From the NCBI GenBank assembly GCA_963730315.1, contig CAVSRD010000005.1, positions 248,001-312,000 on the forward strand: a DNA stretch of 64,000 bases. Direction: 5' to 3'. The notes under the pieces were generated by a model. It did no database searches. It was not told the DNA's origin and was given only the letters and a program-made list of their open reading frames with translations. The DNA comes from VRUE01 sp963730315 (GTDB lineage: Bacteria; Actinomycetota; Thermoleophilia; Solirubrobacterales; 70-9). Within the stretch, counting starts at the first letter, position 1. Each line of letters starts with the position of its first letter. Both the position numbers and the translations under genes were made by a program. This document shows, in pieces, positions 46,926 to 55,379 of this stretch.

Positions 46926-47519
46926 ATGGATGAGGCACTCAGGCGCCCGCGCCTGCTTATCGGCGCCGCGGCCGTCTTCTGCCTGCTGGTGGGCCAGGTC
47001 GCCACGGCGGGCGGCTCCGGCAACCCGGGGGCAACGACGAGCGCGAGCGTAGCGAAGCAGCTAAAGCGGCTCAACCGGAAGGTCAAGAGGCTGCAGCATC
47101 GGCTCGAAACGGTGTCGAAACAACCTGGCCCCCAGGGACCCCGGGGCGAGCAGGGACCGCAGGGCCCCGAAGGCGGGCCGGGTTCGCCGGGCCAGGACGC
47201 CGTCAAGCTCTTTGGCTACGTCCGCGACGGTGGGAGCGGCGCTACCGCGACCGGGATCTACGGAAGCGGCATCGCCGCAATCGACGACCCTCCCGGGGCG
47301 AGCGGCTACAGGGTGAGGTTCGACCGAAGCCTCGTGAACTGCGTCGTCCAGGCGACGTCGGGCGTCGGCAATCCTCCGGGGGTGCTCCCCCTCGCGGCGG
47401 GGGCCCGCATCCCGCTGGTCAACATGTCCGCGGGGAGCGGAGATCAGGTCGACGTTACCTTCATCTCCGAACTGGGGGCTGTTGTCGACACGTCGTTCAT
47501 GATCACCGCCATCTGCTAG
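46926..47519 (+). CDS. exported collagen-like repeat protein
   Basis: A 197-residue protein with an N-terminal hydrophobic signal or anchor (RLLIGAAAVFCLLVGQVATAG), a basic coiled coil (KQLKRLNRKVKRLQHRLETV) and a short run of about eight Gly-x-x triplets (GPQGPRGEQGPQGPEGGPG), followed by a 110-residue beta-rich C-terminal domain with late Cys residues (NCVVQA and ITAIC). The coiled coil would trimerise and nucleate the collagen-like rod, presenting the C-terminal head at the cell surface. This architecture is common on secreted proteins of Thermoleophilia. Ligand unknown. Confidence 0.8.
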   Translation: MDEALRRPRLLIGAAAVFCLLVGQVATAGGSGNPGATTSASVAKQLKRLNRKVKRLQHRLETVSKQPGPQGPRGEQGPQGPEGGPGSPGQDAVKLFGYVRDGGSGATATGIYGSGIAAIDDPPGASGYRVRFDRSLVNCVVQATSGVGNPPGVLPLAAGARIPLVNMSAGSGDQVDVTFISELGAVVDTSFMITAIC

Positions 47520-47667
47520 ATCCGTATCGCGGCGGCGTTGAGCTCGCCGCGCCGTTTACCAAACCTTTCCCTCAGCTTGGCCTGGGGCTGGAGAGCTGCT
47601 TGCCACCCTCGTCCTCACGCGGGGCCCACCACCGGCGGGCCCGAAGACCAAGGACATGGAGGAACTC

Positions 47668-47856
47668 ATGCGCAAGCGAATCTCAACCATCCTCGCCCTG
47701 ATCGGCGCGAGCGCGGCCCTCGCCATCGGCGGAGCCGGCCTTGCCCAGGCGAGCCCCGATCACAGCGGCCACAGGAACGACCACCACTGCAAGAAGCTGC
47801 ATGGCAAGACGAGCAGGGACTGCGAGAGGAAGCATCACCATCGCCACCACCGCTAA
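47668..47856 (+). CDS. secreted His-rich peptide, possible metal binder
   Basis: 62 residues from ATG 47668, preferred over ATG 47656 because GGAGG lies between them at the right spacing. A signal peptide (RISTILALIGASAALAIGGAG then LAQASP) is followed by a 34-residue mature peptide with 12 His, two Cys (HHCKKLH and RDCERK) and a HHHRHHR tail. The composition suggests binding of Zn2+, Cu2+ or Ni2+ in the envelope, but this is inference from composition only. Confidence 0.65.
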   Translation: MRKRISTILALIGASAALAIGGAGLAQASPDHSGHRNDHHCKKLHGKTSRDCERKHHHRHHR

Positions 47857-47914
47857 GAGCGGTCGTGGCGCGAGCCGACCCGAACCGGGCGGCTACGGGT
47901 AGCCTGCAAGTGCG

Positions 47915-49198
47915 ATGGAGGCTTCCCCCCCAGGCGAGCGCGACCTCTCGGTCGTCGTCTTCGGCGTCAGCGGCATCGCCGGCCGAAGCGTGGCCGCCTA
48001 CCTGGCCAAGCGGGCGTCGGAGACCGGGGCAAGCTGGGCGGTCGCCGGGCGCGACGCGGCGAAGGTTGAGCGAGTCCTCGGCGAGCTCGGGGTCACTGCT
48101 CCGGAGACGATCGTCGCCGACGCCGGCGATCCCGGCTCGCTGGCGGCGATGGCCGCGCGGACGCGGGTCGTGCTCGACCTGGTCGGCCCCTACACCCTCT
48201 ACGGCACACCGGTGATCGAGGCGTGCGTCGCCAGCGGCACCCACTACGCCGACCTGACCGGCGAGATGCCCTTCGTGCGGCGGACGATCGACACGTTCCA
48301 CGAGCGGGCCGCAGCGGCGAAGGTGAAGGTGATGCAGGTGAGCGGCTTCGAGGCGCTGCCACCCGACCTCGCGGTGCTGCTCGCCGCCGATACCGCGCGG
48401 GAGCGCTGGGGAGAGGACCTCGCCGAGGTCGACCTTGATGTCGCAACCCAGCAGCCCGAAGGGAGGATCGGTCTCTCCGACCTGATTTCCGGCGGCACCC
48501 TGCAGAGCACCGCCGAGGCGATCGGCGGCGAGGGCGCCGGGGGGCTCACCGACCCGGCGGCGCTGATCGTCGACCCGGCGCTGGCCGCCGCGGTCCGCAG
48601 CCGCAGCCCGATTCCGCTCGCCCCGCGCTTCAACGCCCGCGGCGACGTGCTCGCGCCGATGACGCCGGCGGCGTACATCAACCCCGCCGTGATCCACAGG
48701 ACGATGGCGCTGCTGGCCGCCGATCGTGGCGCCGAGGCGCAGCCATTCCGCTACCTCGAGGGGGTGACGCTGCCCGGCGGCGGCGCCAGCTTGCCGCTGC
48801 GCTACGCGGCCGCAGCGGTGCTCGGCGCCACGCAGGCCGGCTTCGCTGTACTGAGCCGGGCGCGGCCTTCCGTTCGCCGGCGCGCCGCCGGCGCGCTGCG
48901 CCGGGTCTTCCCCTCGTCGGGCTTCGGCCCGACCGGGCAGCGCATGGAGGACTGGACCTGGCAGGTCGCCGTCGACGCGCGCACCGCTGGCGGCCACTAC
49001 GTCCGCGTCGACCTGGACGCCGACGGGCACCCCGGCTACCTGACGACTTCGCGGATGTTCGGCGAGGCCGGCCTGATGCTCGCCGAGGACGGCGCCACCT
49101 CCGCGCTGTACGGCTGCCTCACCCCCGCCGCCGCGCTCGGCACCGGCAGCCTCGACCGCTTCGAGCACGCCGGCCTGCGCTTCGCGGTCTCGTCCTGA
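47915..49198 (+). CDS. saccharopine dehydrogenase-like / trans-acting enoyl reductase family
   Basis: A 427-residue Rossmann protein. NAD(P) motif VVFGVSGIAGRSVAAYL, then VAGRDAAKVERVL and the family signature LVGPYTLYGTPVIEACVASGTHYADLTGE. The closest described relatives in actinobacteria are the M. tuberculosis proteins of the Rv2449c/Rv2953 type; Rv2953 acts as a trans enoyl reductase in phthiocerol synthesis. Here no polyketide synthase is nearby, so the substrate is unknown. It ends just before structured element copy B. Confidence 0.85.
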   Translation: MEASPPGERDLSVVVFGVSGIAGRSVAAYLAKRASETGASWAVAGRDAAKVERVLGELGVTAPETIVADAGDPGSLAAMAARTRVVLDLVGPYTLYGTPVIEACVASGTHYADLTGEMPFVRRTIDTFHERAAAAKVKVMQVSGFEALPPDLAVLLAADTARERWGEDLAEVDLDVATQQPEGRIGLSDLISGGTLQSTAEAIGGEGAGGLTDPAALIVDPALAAAVRSRSPIPLAPRFNARGDVLAPMTPAAYINPAVIHRTMALLAADRGAEAQPFRYLEGVTLPGGGASLPLRYAAAAVLGATQAGFAVLSRARPSVRRRAAGALRRVFPSSGFGPTGQRMEDWTWQVAVDARTAGGHYVRVDLDADGHPGYLTTSRMFGEAGLMLAEDGATSALYGCLTPAAALGTGSLDRFEHAGLRFAVSS

Positions 49199-49243
49199 GG
49201 GACCGCCGGGCCCTATCCGGCAACCTCCCCGGGAATTGCGCAG

Positions 49244-49333
49244 CGGTCCGCCTGCCGACGGACCTGCATATCCGGAGATACGCGCCTTCTCTCCCTGTAG
49301 TTACCCCAGAAACGTCCAGCCTGTACCGGCTCA
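49244..49333 (+). ncRNA. candidate structured RNA element, copy B
   Basis: About 70 percent identical to 37773-37871 over its conserved blocks, with near-perfect CCCTGTAGTTACCCCAGAAACG. Instead of a strong terminator it ends in a weak AGCC/GGCT hairpin. It lies between the convergent saccharopine-dehydrogenase-like gene and dxs, so it could be part of the 3' UTR of the former. Confidence 0.45.
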
Positions 49334-49403
49334 TTCCTCGGTCACCAAGAAGGCCGCGCGCAGGCTAACCGATTGCGCGCTTTGGCGCAAGCTCGATTCG
49401 GAA

Positions 49404-51440
49404 TCAGCTCAGCGCCGGCTCGCCGGAGCGCAGGGCGGCGAGCACCCGCTCGGCCACCGACTCGCCGGTCAGGCCGACCTCCTCGCGCAGCAGAGCCGGC
49501 TTGCCGTGGGTGACGTAGCGGTCTGGCAGGCCGATCCGCAGCACCCGCGCTCGCTCGCCGGGGCGCTCGGCGAAAGAGTCCTCGAGGTGCTCCAGCACTC
49601 CGGATCCGAAGCCTCCCGGCAGCACGTTCTCCTCGATCGTCACCACCAGGTCGTGGCCCAGCGCGAGCCGCTCCAGCAGCTCGGCATCGAGCGGCTTGGC
49701 GAAGCGGGCGTCGGCGACGGTCGGGCGCAGGTCGTGCGCGGCGAGCGCCTCGGCCGCCTGCAACGCCACCGCCACGCCGTAGCCGTAGCCGAGCAGCGCC
49801 ACCCGCTCGCCGCTCGCCAGCAGCTCACCCGAGCCGATCGGGATCGCCTGCGGCGCCGCCGGCAGCTCGGCCCCCTCGGCCCCGCCGCGCGGGTAGCGCA
49901 GCGCGGCCGGGCCGTCGTGGGCGATCGCGGTGCGCAGCATATGCACCAGCATCGCCTCGTCGCGCGGCGCCATCACGACCATGTTGGGCAGCGGCCGCAG
50001 GTAGGAGACGTCGAAGGCGCCGTGATGGGTGGGCCCGTCGTCGCCGACCAGCCCCGCCCGGTCCATCGCGAAGGTGACGTCGAGCCGCTGCAGGCAGACG
50101 TCGTGGATGATCTGGTCGTAGGCGCGCTGCAGGAAGGTCGAGTAGATCGCGCAGACCGGCTTCGCCCCCTGCAGCGCCAGGCCCGAGGCGAGAAGCACCG
50201 CGTTCTGCTCGGCGATCCCCACGTCGTAGTACTGGTCCGGAAGCCGGTCGGCCAGCTTCTGCAGACCGGTCCCGCCGGCCATCGCCGCGGTGATCCCGAT
50301 CACCCGCGCGTCGCGCTCGGCCTCGGCGACGACCGCCTCCGCGAAGACCTGCGTGTACTGGGGCGGCGCGCTCGGCGGCGGCGGCTTCTCCAACCGCTCC
50401 GGCGCGATCGCCTCCGGCGAGTCGGACTCCTTCACCGGAACCGGCTTCGGCGCCGGTGCGCCGTCGACGATCGACTTCGGCTTGGCGGCATGCCACTTCT
50501 CCATCCCCTCCAGGCCGCCCTCCTCGGCCGGCGCGAAGCCCCTTCCCTTGACGGTGTGGATGTGGACGACGACGGGGCGGTCGGCCGCGAAGGCCTCGCG
50601 CAGCGCCCCACGCAGGGCGCCCACGTCGTGGCCGTCGATCACCCCCATGTAGGCGAAGTCGAGCTCCTCGAAGAACAGGCCCGGCGCCCAGTAGGCCTTG
50701 ACCATCGACTTGATCTCCGGCCCGAGCCGTTCGATCCGTCGGCCGAGGCCGAGCGGGAGCTTGGTCAGCCGGTCCTCGACCCCCTCGCGGGCCTGATATA
50801 GGCGGCGGTTGAGCCGCACCCGGTTGAAGTAGCGCGAGAGCGCGCCGACGTTGGGCGAGATCGACATGCCGTTGTCGTTGAGGACGATCACGATCGGCGT
50901 CTGCAGCCCGCCGGCGGCGTGCAGCGCCTCGTAGGCGACGCCGCCGGTCAGCGCCCCGTCGCCGATCACCGCGGCGACCCGGCCGTCCTCGCCGATCCCC
51001 TTTCGCATTGCCTCCTTCAGCCCGACCGCGTAGCCGATCGAGGTCGAGGCGTGGCCGGCGCCCATGATGTCGTGCTCGGACTCGGAGATCGAGCAGAACG
51101 GCGCCAAGCCCTCGTACTGGCGGATTGTCGACAGCCGCTCCCGCCTGCCGGTGAGGATCTTGTGCGGGTAGGCCTGATGGCCGACGTCCCAGAGGACCTT
51201 GTCGCGCGGCGAGTCGAGCAGGCTGTGCAGGGCGACCGCCAGCTCGCAGGTGCCCAGGTTCGCCCCGAAGTGCCCGCCGATCTCGCCGATCGTGTCGATG
51301 ATGTATGTGCGCATCTCCTGCGCCACCTGGGCCAGCTGCTCGTCGTCGAACTCGTGCAGGTCGGCGGGGCCGTCGATCCCCTCCAGCAACGAGGGGAGGG
51401 GGGCGACTCCGTCGCTTGGGTTGTGCCGCTCGTCGCTCAT
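49404..51440 (-). CDS. dxs: 1-deoxy-D-xylulose-5-phosphate synthase
   Basis: The first MEP-pathway enzyme, joining pyruvate and glyceraldehyde-3-P with thiamin diphosphate. ThDP site: GDGALTGGVAYEALHAAGG ... NDNGMSIS. The pyrimidine-binding/transketolase half has AEQNAVLLASGLALQG and GDDGPTHHGAFD. 678 residues, a normal size, with a long Pro/Glu-rich interdomain loop near KPKSIVDGAPAPKPVPV. ATG 51440 overlaps the prenyl synthase stop (ATGA), coupling two consecutive isoprenoid steps. Confidence 0.96.
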   Translation of the reverse strand: MSDERHNPSDGVAPLPSLLEGIDGPADLHEFDDEQLAQVAQEMRTYIIDTIGEIGGHFGANLGTCELAVALHSLLDSPRDKVLWDVGHQAYPHKILTGRRERLSTIRQYEGLAPFCSISESEHDIMGAGHASTSIGYAVGLKEAMRKGIGEDGRVAAVIGDGALTGGVAYEALHAAGGLQTPIVIVLNDNGMSISPNVGALSRYFNRVRLNRRLYQAREGVEDRLTKLPLGLGRRIERLGPEIKSMVKAYWAPGLFFEELDFAYMGVIDGHDVGALRGALREAFAADRPVVVHIHTVKGRGFAPAEEGGLEGMEKWHAAKPKSIVDGAPAPKPVPVKESDSPEAIAPERLEKPPPPSAPPQYTQVFAEAVVAEAERDARVIGITAAMAGGTGLQKLADRLPDQYYDVGIAEQNAVLLASGLALQGAKPVCAIYSTFLQRAYDQIIHDVCLQRLDVTFAMDRAGLVGDDGPTHHGAFDVSYLRPLPNMVVMAPRDEAMLVHMLRTAIAHDGPAALRYPRGGAEGAELPAAPQAIPIGSGELLASGERVALLGYGYGVAVALQAAEALAAHDLRPTVADARFAKPLDAELLERLALGHDLVVTIEENVLPGGFGSGVLEHLEDSFAERPGERARVLRIGLPDRYVTHGKPALLREEVGLTGESVAERVLAALRSGEPALS

Positions 51441-52321
51441 TCGTTCCTGGTGAAGATGTAGTCCGCGACTCCCCTCAGGTCGCCGGTCTCGCCGCCGGCC
51501 TCGGCCAGCGCGGCGATCGCCTTCGCGTGTGAGGAGGCCGCCAGCTCGCGCGCCCGCTCGAGCCCGAAGAGGCTGACGTAGGTGAGTTTGCCATGTCGCT
51601 CATCGCTTCCGTGGGGCTTGCCGAGCTGCTCGTCGCTGCCGATCACGTCGAGGATGTCGTCGACTATCTGGAACAGCACTCCGAGCTCGCCGGCGAACCG
51701 CCGATAGGGAATTGTCTCAGGTTCGCCGAGCTCCTCGAGGATCAAGACGACGCCGACCGCTGCCGCTATCAGCCGGCCCGTCTTCAGCGCATGCAGGGAG
51801 CGGAGCGCCTCCGCATCGGCCGCCTTTCCGGCGACGTCGACATACTGGCCGCCGACCATCCCGGTGACCCCGGTCGCCGCGGTCAGCTCGCCGAGCGCCG
51901 CCAGTACCCGGTTCGGCTCGCCCGGCTGGCTGCAGAAGATGCGGATCGCCTCGGCGAACAGGCCGTCGCCCGAGAGGATCGCCACGTCCTCGCCGAACTT
52001 GACGTGGGCGGTGGGCATCCCGCGGCGCAGCTCGTCGTCGTCCATGGCCGGCAGGTCGTCATGGATCAGCGAGTACGTATGGATCAGCTCGATCGCCACC
52101 GCCACAGGCAGGTAGCGGCTCGGGTCCGCTCCCAGCGAGCGGGCGGTGGCGAGCACGAGCACCGGCCGCACCCGCTTGCCGCCGGCGAGCAGCGAGTAGC
52201 GCATCGCCTCTTCCAGGCCGGCGGCGGCGGGCTGGGCCGAGAAGTCCAGCCGCCCCAGCTCGGCGTCGACCAGCTCGCGCAGGTCCTCCGGGTACACCGG
52301 CGCGGCGAGCCGCTCACTCAC
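51437..52321 (-). CDS. trans-isoprenyl diphosphate synthase (FPP/GGPP-type)
   Basis: A 294-residue IspA-like enzyme that elongates DMAPP with IPP. First Asp-rich motif: LIHDDLPAMDDDELRRG; second: QIVDDILDVIG. Residues before the first motif (IELIHTYSLIHDD) set chain length: no bulky pair at the -4/-5 positions is obvious, so C15 or C20 cannot be told. It starts at GTG 52321, overlapping the xseB-like gene by 8 bases, and overlaps dxs at its end. Confidence 0.93.
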   Translation of the reverse strand: MSERLAAPVYPEDLRELVDAELGRLDFSAQPAAAGLEEAMRYSLLAGGKRVRPVLVLATARSLGADPSRYLPVAVAIELIHTYSLIHDDLPAMDDDELRRGMPTAHVKFGEDVAILSGDGLFAEAIRIFCSQPGEPNRVLAALGELTAATGVTGMVGGQYVDVAGKAADAEALRSLHALKTGRLIAAAVGVVLILEELGEPETIPYRRFAGELGVLFQIVDDILDVIGSDEQLGKPHGSDERHGKLTYVSLFGLERARELAASSHAKAIAALAEAGGETGDLRGVADYIFTRNE

Positions 52322-52493
52322 CCCGGCCCCGCGACTCGCGGATCCGGCGGTTCGCCTCCTCGACCGCCTCGGTAGACAGCTCAGCCGCCTCCCGGGCCAG
52401 CTCGGCGGAGCGCTCGTCGCTCGCCTCGGAGCCCTCCAGCTCGGCGGCGATCTCCTTCAGCCGGGCGGAGATCTCGCCCAGGCGACTGCTCAC
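52314..52493 (-). CDS. xseB: XseB-like exodeoxyribonuclease VII small subunit
   Basis: A 59-residue protein from GTG 52493: two helices in a hairpin, LGEISARLKEIAAELEGSE... and ERSAELAREAAELSTEAVEEANRRIRES. Length, helical pattern and its position (after nusB, before ispA) match XseB. The nusB stop overlaps the GTG (GTGA) and the gene overlaps the prenyl synthase start, so it is in one translationally coupled chain. XseB's partner XseA is not beside it, which weakens the name; a different small helical protein is possible. Confidence 0.6.
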   Translation of the reverse strand: MSSRLGEISARLKEIAAELEGSEASDERSAELAREAAELSTEAVEEANRRIRESRGRGE

Positions 52494-52870
52494 CGTACCC
52501 CCTGCCGCTCGCGGACCACAGCGCCGAGGATGCCGTTGACGAAGCCGGGCGCATCGGCCCCGCAGTACTGCTTGGCTATCTCGACCGCCTCGTCGATCGC
52601 CACCTCGTCGGGTACGTCCTCGCTGTGCTCGATCTCGTACAGCGCCACCCGCATCGCGTTCAGCTCCAGCGGTGCGATCCGGTCCGGCTCCCAGCCCTTG
52701 GCGTGGCGGGCGATCATCGCGTCCAGCTCCTCGCGACGCCCCTCGACCGCCTCCGCCAGCTCGCGGGTGAAGGGCCGCGCCTCGGCGAGCAGCTCCGACA
52801 ACGGCCGGCCGGTGACGTCGCGCTGGTAGCAGGCGAACACGGCGGCGCGGCGCTGGTCGGATCTGCGCAT
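52490..52870 (-). CDS. nusB: transcription antitermination factor NusB
   Basis: A 126-residue all-helical protein that binds boxA RNA with NusE/S10 in rRNA antitermination. Family features: DQRRAAVFACYQRDV at the start, LDAMIARHAKGWEPDRIAPLELNAMRVALYEI and PDEVAIDEAVEIAKQYCGADAPGFVNGILGAV, the last being the hallmark. It lies 36 bases after efp, as in many actinobacteria. Confidence 0.95.
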   Translation of the reverse strand: MRRSDQRRAAVFACYQRDVTGRPLSELLAEARPFTRELAEAVEGRREELDAMIARHAKGWEPDRIAPLELNAMRVALYEIEHSEDVPDEVAIDEAVEIAKQYCGADAPGFVNGILGAVVRERQGVR

Positions 52871-52906
52871 CGCCCTATTCTCGCGCTTTGAGCGGCCGGC
52901 GGCGCG

Positions 52907-53467
52907 CTAGGCGCGCGAGACGTACTCGCCGCTGCGGGTGTCGACCCGGACGCTCTCGCCCTCCTCGATGAACAGCGGCACCTGGACGACCACCCCGGAC
53001 TCCAGCGTCGCCGGCTTGTTGCCGCCGCCCGAGGCGGTGTCGCCCTTGACGCCCGGCTCGGTTTGGGTGACCTTCATCTCGATCGCGCTCGGGACCTGCA
53101 CGTCGGTCGGCCGCTCGTCGACGAAGAGCACGTCGACCTCGTCGTTGGGCAGCACCCAGCGCATCGCCTCGCCGATCGCCTCGCTGGGGATCTCGATCTG
53201 CTCGTAGTCGCGGCTGTCCATGAAGACCGCCGCCTCGCCCGCGTCGTAGAGGTACTGCATCTTGCGCGACTCGGTGTGGACCGGCCTGAACTTCTCCCCC
53301 GCCCTGAACGTCTTGTCCTGCACCGATCCGTCGTCGATCTTGCGCAGCTTGGTCCGCACGAACGCCCCGCCCTTGCCGGGCTTGACGTGCTGGAACTCGA
53401 GGATCTTGTAGACCGACCCGTCGATTTCGATATGGCTGCCGTTCTTGAACTGGCTGGTCGAGATCAC
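52907..53467 (-). CDS. efp: elongation factor P
   Basis: Relieves ribosome stalling at polyproline. From GTG 53467 the protein is 186 residues: STSQFKNGSHIEIDGSVYKILEFQHVKPGKGGAFVRTKLR, with the loop Lys in PGKGGA, the site modified in some bacteria. Two OB domains follow, ending SVRVDTRSGEYVSRA, the typical C terminus. Upstream extension to 53506 lacks similarity to the family. Confidence 0.96.
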   Translation of the reverse strand: MISTSQFKNGSHIEIDGSVYKILEFQHVKPGKGGAFVRTKLRKIDDGSVQDKTFRAGEKFRPVHTESRKMQYLYDAGEAAVFMDSRDYEQIEIPSEAIGEAMRWVLPNDEVDVLFVDERPTDVQVPSAIEMKVTQTEPGVKGDTASGGGNKPATLESGVVVQVPLFIEEGESVRVDTRSGEYVSRA

Positions 53468-53516
53468 GGCCGCGAATCCTAGCCATCGGCGGTCTCTATC
53501 CTCCATCTGGTCAGGG

Positions 53517-54002
53517 ATGAAACGGATGCTTGGGACAATCGCTGCGGTGATCGCGACCCTCGCCGCCGCCGCCGCCCTCGCGCACGCCGCCGAACCGCAG
53601 ACCCGTGCAGGCTACGTGGCGGCAGTCGAACCGATCTGCCAGCGCGACACCGAAGCCAGCAAGCGCATCCTCGCCGGAGCGGGCGAGCGCATCAAGAAGC
53701 GCAAGCTGGAGCCCGCCGGCAAGCAGTTCATCCGGGCGTCGCGGGCGTTCGGCGACGGGGTTCGCCAGATCGTCGCGGTGCCGAGGCCGCCCGCCGACGA
53801 GGCGAAGCTGCAGAAGTGGTTCAAGTTCCTGCGGATCGTCAGGCAGAGGCTGTTGAACCTAGGCCAGGCGCTGAAGGGCGGCGAACGGCTGAAGGCCACC
53901 CACGAAAAGATCCAGCTCGGACGCAGCGCCAACGCCGCCAACAACGTCAGCTTCGCCTTCAAGTTCCGCTACTGCCGCCTCACCCGCTCGCGCTTCAGCT
54001 GA
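53517..54002 (+). CDS. small exported protein, Ile-Cys motif family
   Basis: 161 residues from ATG 53517. A cleavable signal peptide (MLGTIAAVIATLAAAAALAHAA-EP) precedes a helical, very Lys/Arg-rich mature part: YVAAVEPICQRDTEASKRIL, then QIVAVPRPPADEAKLQKWF and FRYCRLTRS. The order of FV/YV..A..IC, I.AVP.P..DE and a late Cys matches the protein at 43548-44093, so they look like paralogues with a probable disulfide. Divergent from efp, overlapping 8 bases with the convergent esterase-cyclase gene. Confidence 0.7.
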   Translation: MKRMLGTIAAVIATLAAAAALAHAAEPQTRAGYVAAVEPICQRDTEASKRILAGAGERIKKRKLEPAGKQFIRASRAFGDGVRQIVAVPRPPADEAKLQKWFKFLRIVRQRLLNLGQALKGGERLKATHEKIQLGRSANAANNVSFAFKFRYCRLTRSRFS

Positions 54003-55329
54003 CCGGGGCCTCGGCGGCGAACAGGTGCCACTCGCCGGGGGCGCCCTTCAACGCATGCCGGTCGCGGTCGGCGAACTCGAGCCCCGAGCCGACCACCAGC
54101 TCGCGCACCGTGCTCGAAACCAGCACCTCCCCCGAGCCGGCGATGGCGCCGATCCGCGCGCCGATGTTCACCGCCATGCCGCCGACGTCGTCGCCGATCA
54201 GCTCGACCTCGCCGGTATGGATGCCGGCGCGCACCTGCACGCCGATCGCGGCGAGCTCGTCGCGGATCGCGGCGGCACAGCGGATCGCCCGGGCTGGCCC
54301 GTCGAAGACGGCGAGGAAGCCGTCGCCCAGCGTCTTCACCTCGCGGCCGCGGTGGATCGCGAGCTGCCGCCTGACGATCGCGTCGTGGCGCTCGAGCAGA
54401 TCGCGCCACGCCCGGTCGCCCAGCTCGGCGGCCCGCTCGGTCGAGCCGACGATGTCGGTGAACAGCACCGTCGCCAGCGCCCGCTCGGGATCGCGCGCCC
54501 TCTTGCTGCCGGTGAGAAACTCCTCGACCTCGTCGAGCAGCGCGTCCTGGTTCCCCACGATCGGCAGATGGTCGGCGCCGTCCAGCTCGACGTGGCGGGC
54601 CAGGGGGATCTGCTCGGCCAGATAGGCGGCCTGCCGCGCCGGCACGATTTTGTCCTCCTTGCGGTGCAGGACGAGGGTCGGCGCGCCGATGCTCGACAGG
54701 GCCGCCTGCACGTCGAGCTCCCGGTAGAGGTCGATCAGCGCGATAGCGCCCGCCGGGCTGGTCCCGTGACGGAGGATGCGTCCCCACCAGCGTTCGAACT
54801 CGGGGTCGCCGTCGCAGCCCGGCGCCCAGATCCGCACGCCGAGCGGCCCGCCCCATTCCTCGCGCAGCATCTTGGCCCAGCGATCGAGCGCATCGTTCGG
54901 GATGCCCAGGGTGTAGGTGGGTGAGTTGACCATGCGCGCGTAGGTCCCGTATAGGACCAGGGACGAGACCCGGTCAGGGTAGGTGGCCGCGAATAGGGCC
55001 GACATCGGCCCGCCCTCGGAGATGCCGAAGATCGCCGCCCGCCGGCAGGCTGCCGCCTCCATCACAGCCCCCAGGTCGTCCATCGAGTCCTCCAGGGTCG
55101 GTGGATCGGGGGGCCGGTCGGAAAGCCCCTGCCCACGCTTGTCGTAGACGATCAGGCGGGCGAAGGAGGCGAGGCGGCGCAGGAAGCGGGCCGCCGGCGG
55201 ATACTCCCAGAGCAGCTCGACGTGGGAGACGAAGCCGGGCACGAAGATCAGGTCGAGCTGGCCTTCGCCGTGCACCTGGTAGGCGATGCTCACTCCGGAC
55301 GATTTGACGTAGCGGGTCGGGGTCTCCAT
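53995..55329 (-). CDS. alpha/beta hydrolase - class III adenylate/guanylate cyclase fusion
   Basis: 444 residues from ATG 55329. The N-terminal 270 residues are an alpha/beta hydrolase with nucleophile Ser in GISEGGPMSALFA, an acid in HRKEDKIVP and His in DGADHLPIVG. The C-terminal 170 residues are a class III cyclase with metal Asp residues in FTDIVGSTERAAELGD and LGDGFLAVFDG, and GIHTGEVE. The order hydrolase-cyclase is found in many mycobacterial-type proteins, in which small-molecule binding or turnover at the hydrolase may control cNMP production. No membrane segment is present. Confidence 0.9.
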   Translation of the reverse strand: METPTRYVKSSGVSIAYQVHGEGQLDLIFVPGFVSHVELLWEYPPAARFLRRLASFARLIVYDKRGQGLSDRPPDPPTLEDSMDDLGAVMEAAACRRAAIFGISEGGPMSALFAATYPDRVSSLVLYGTYARMVNSPTYTLGIPNDALDRWAKMLREEWGGPLGVRIWAPGCDGDPEFERWWGRILRHGTSPAGAIALIDLYRELDVQAALSSIGAPTLVLHRKEDKIVPARQAAYLAEQIPLARHVELDGADHLPIVGNQDALLDEVEEFLTGSKRARDPERALATVLFTDIVGSTERAAELGDRAWRDLLERHDAIVRRQLAIHRGREVKTLGDGFLAVFDGPARAIRCAAAIRDELAAIGVQVRAGIHTGEVELIGDDVGGMAVNIGARIGAIAGSGEVLVSSTVRELVVGSGLEFADRDRHALKGAPGEWHLFAAEAPVS

Positions 55330-55379
55330 CCCTGGAACCTCCGAGCCGACTGTAGCGCCACGCCGCGCCGCGGGCACGA

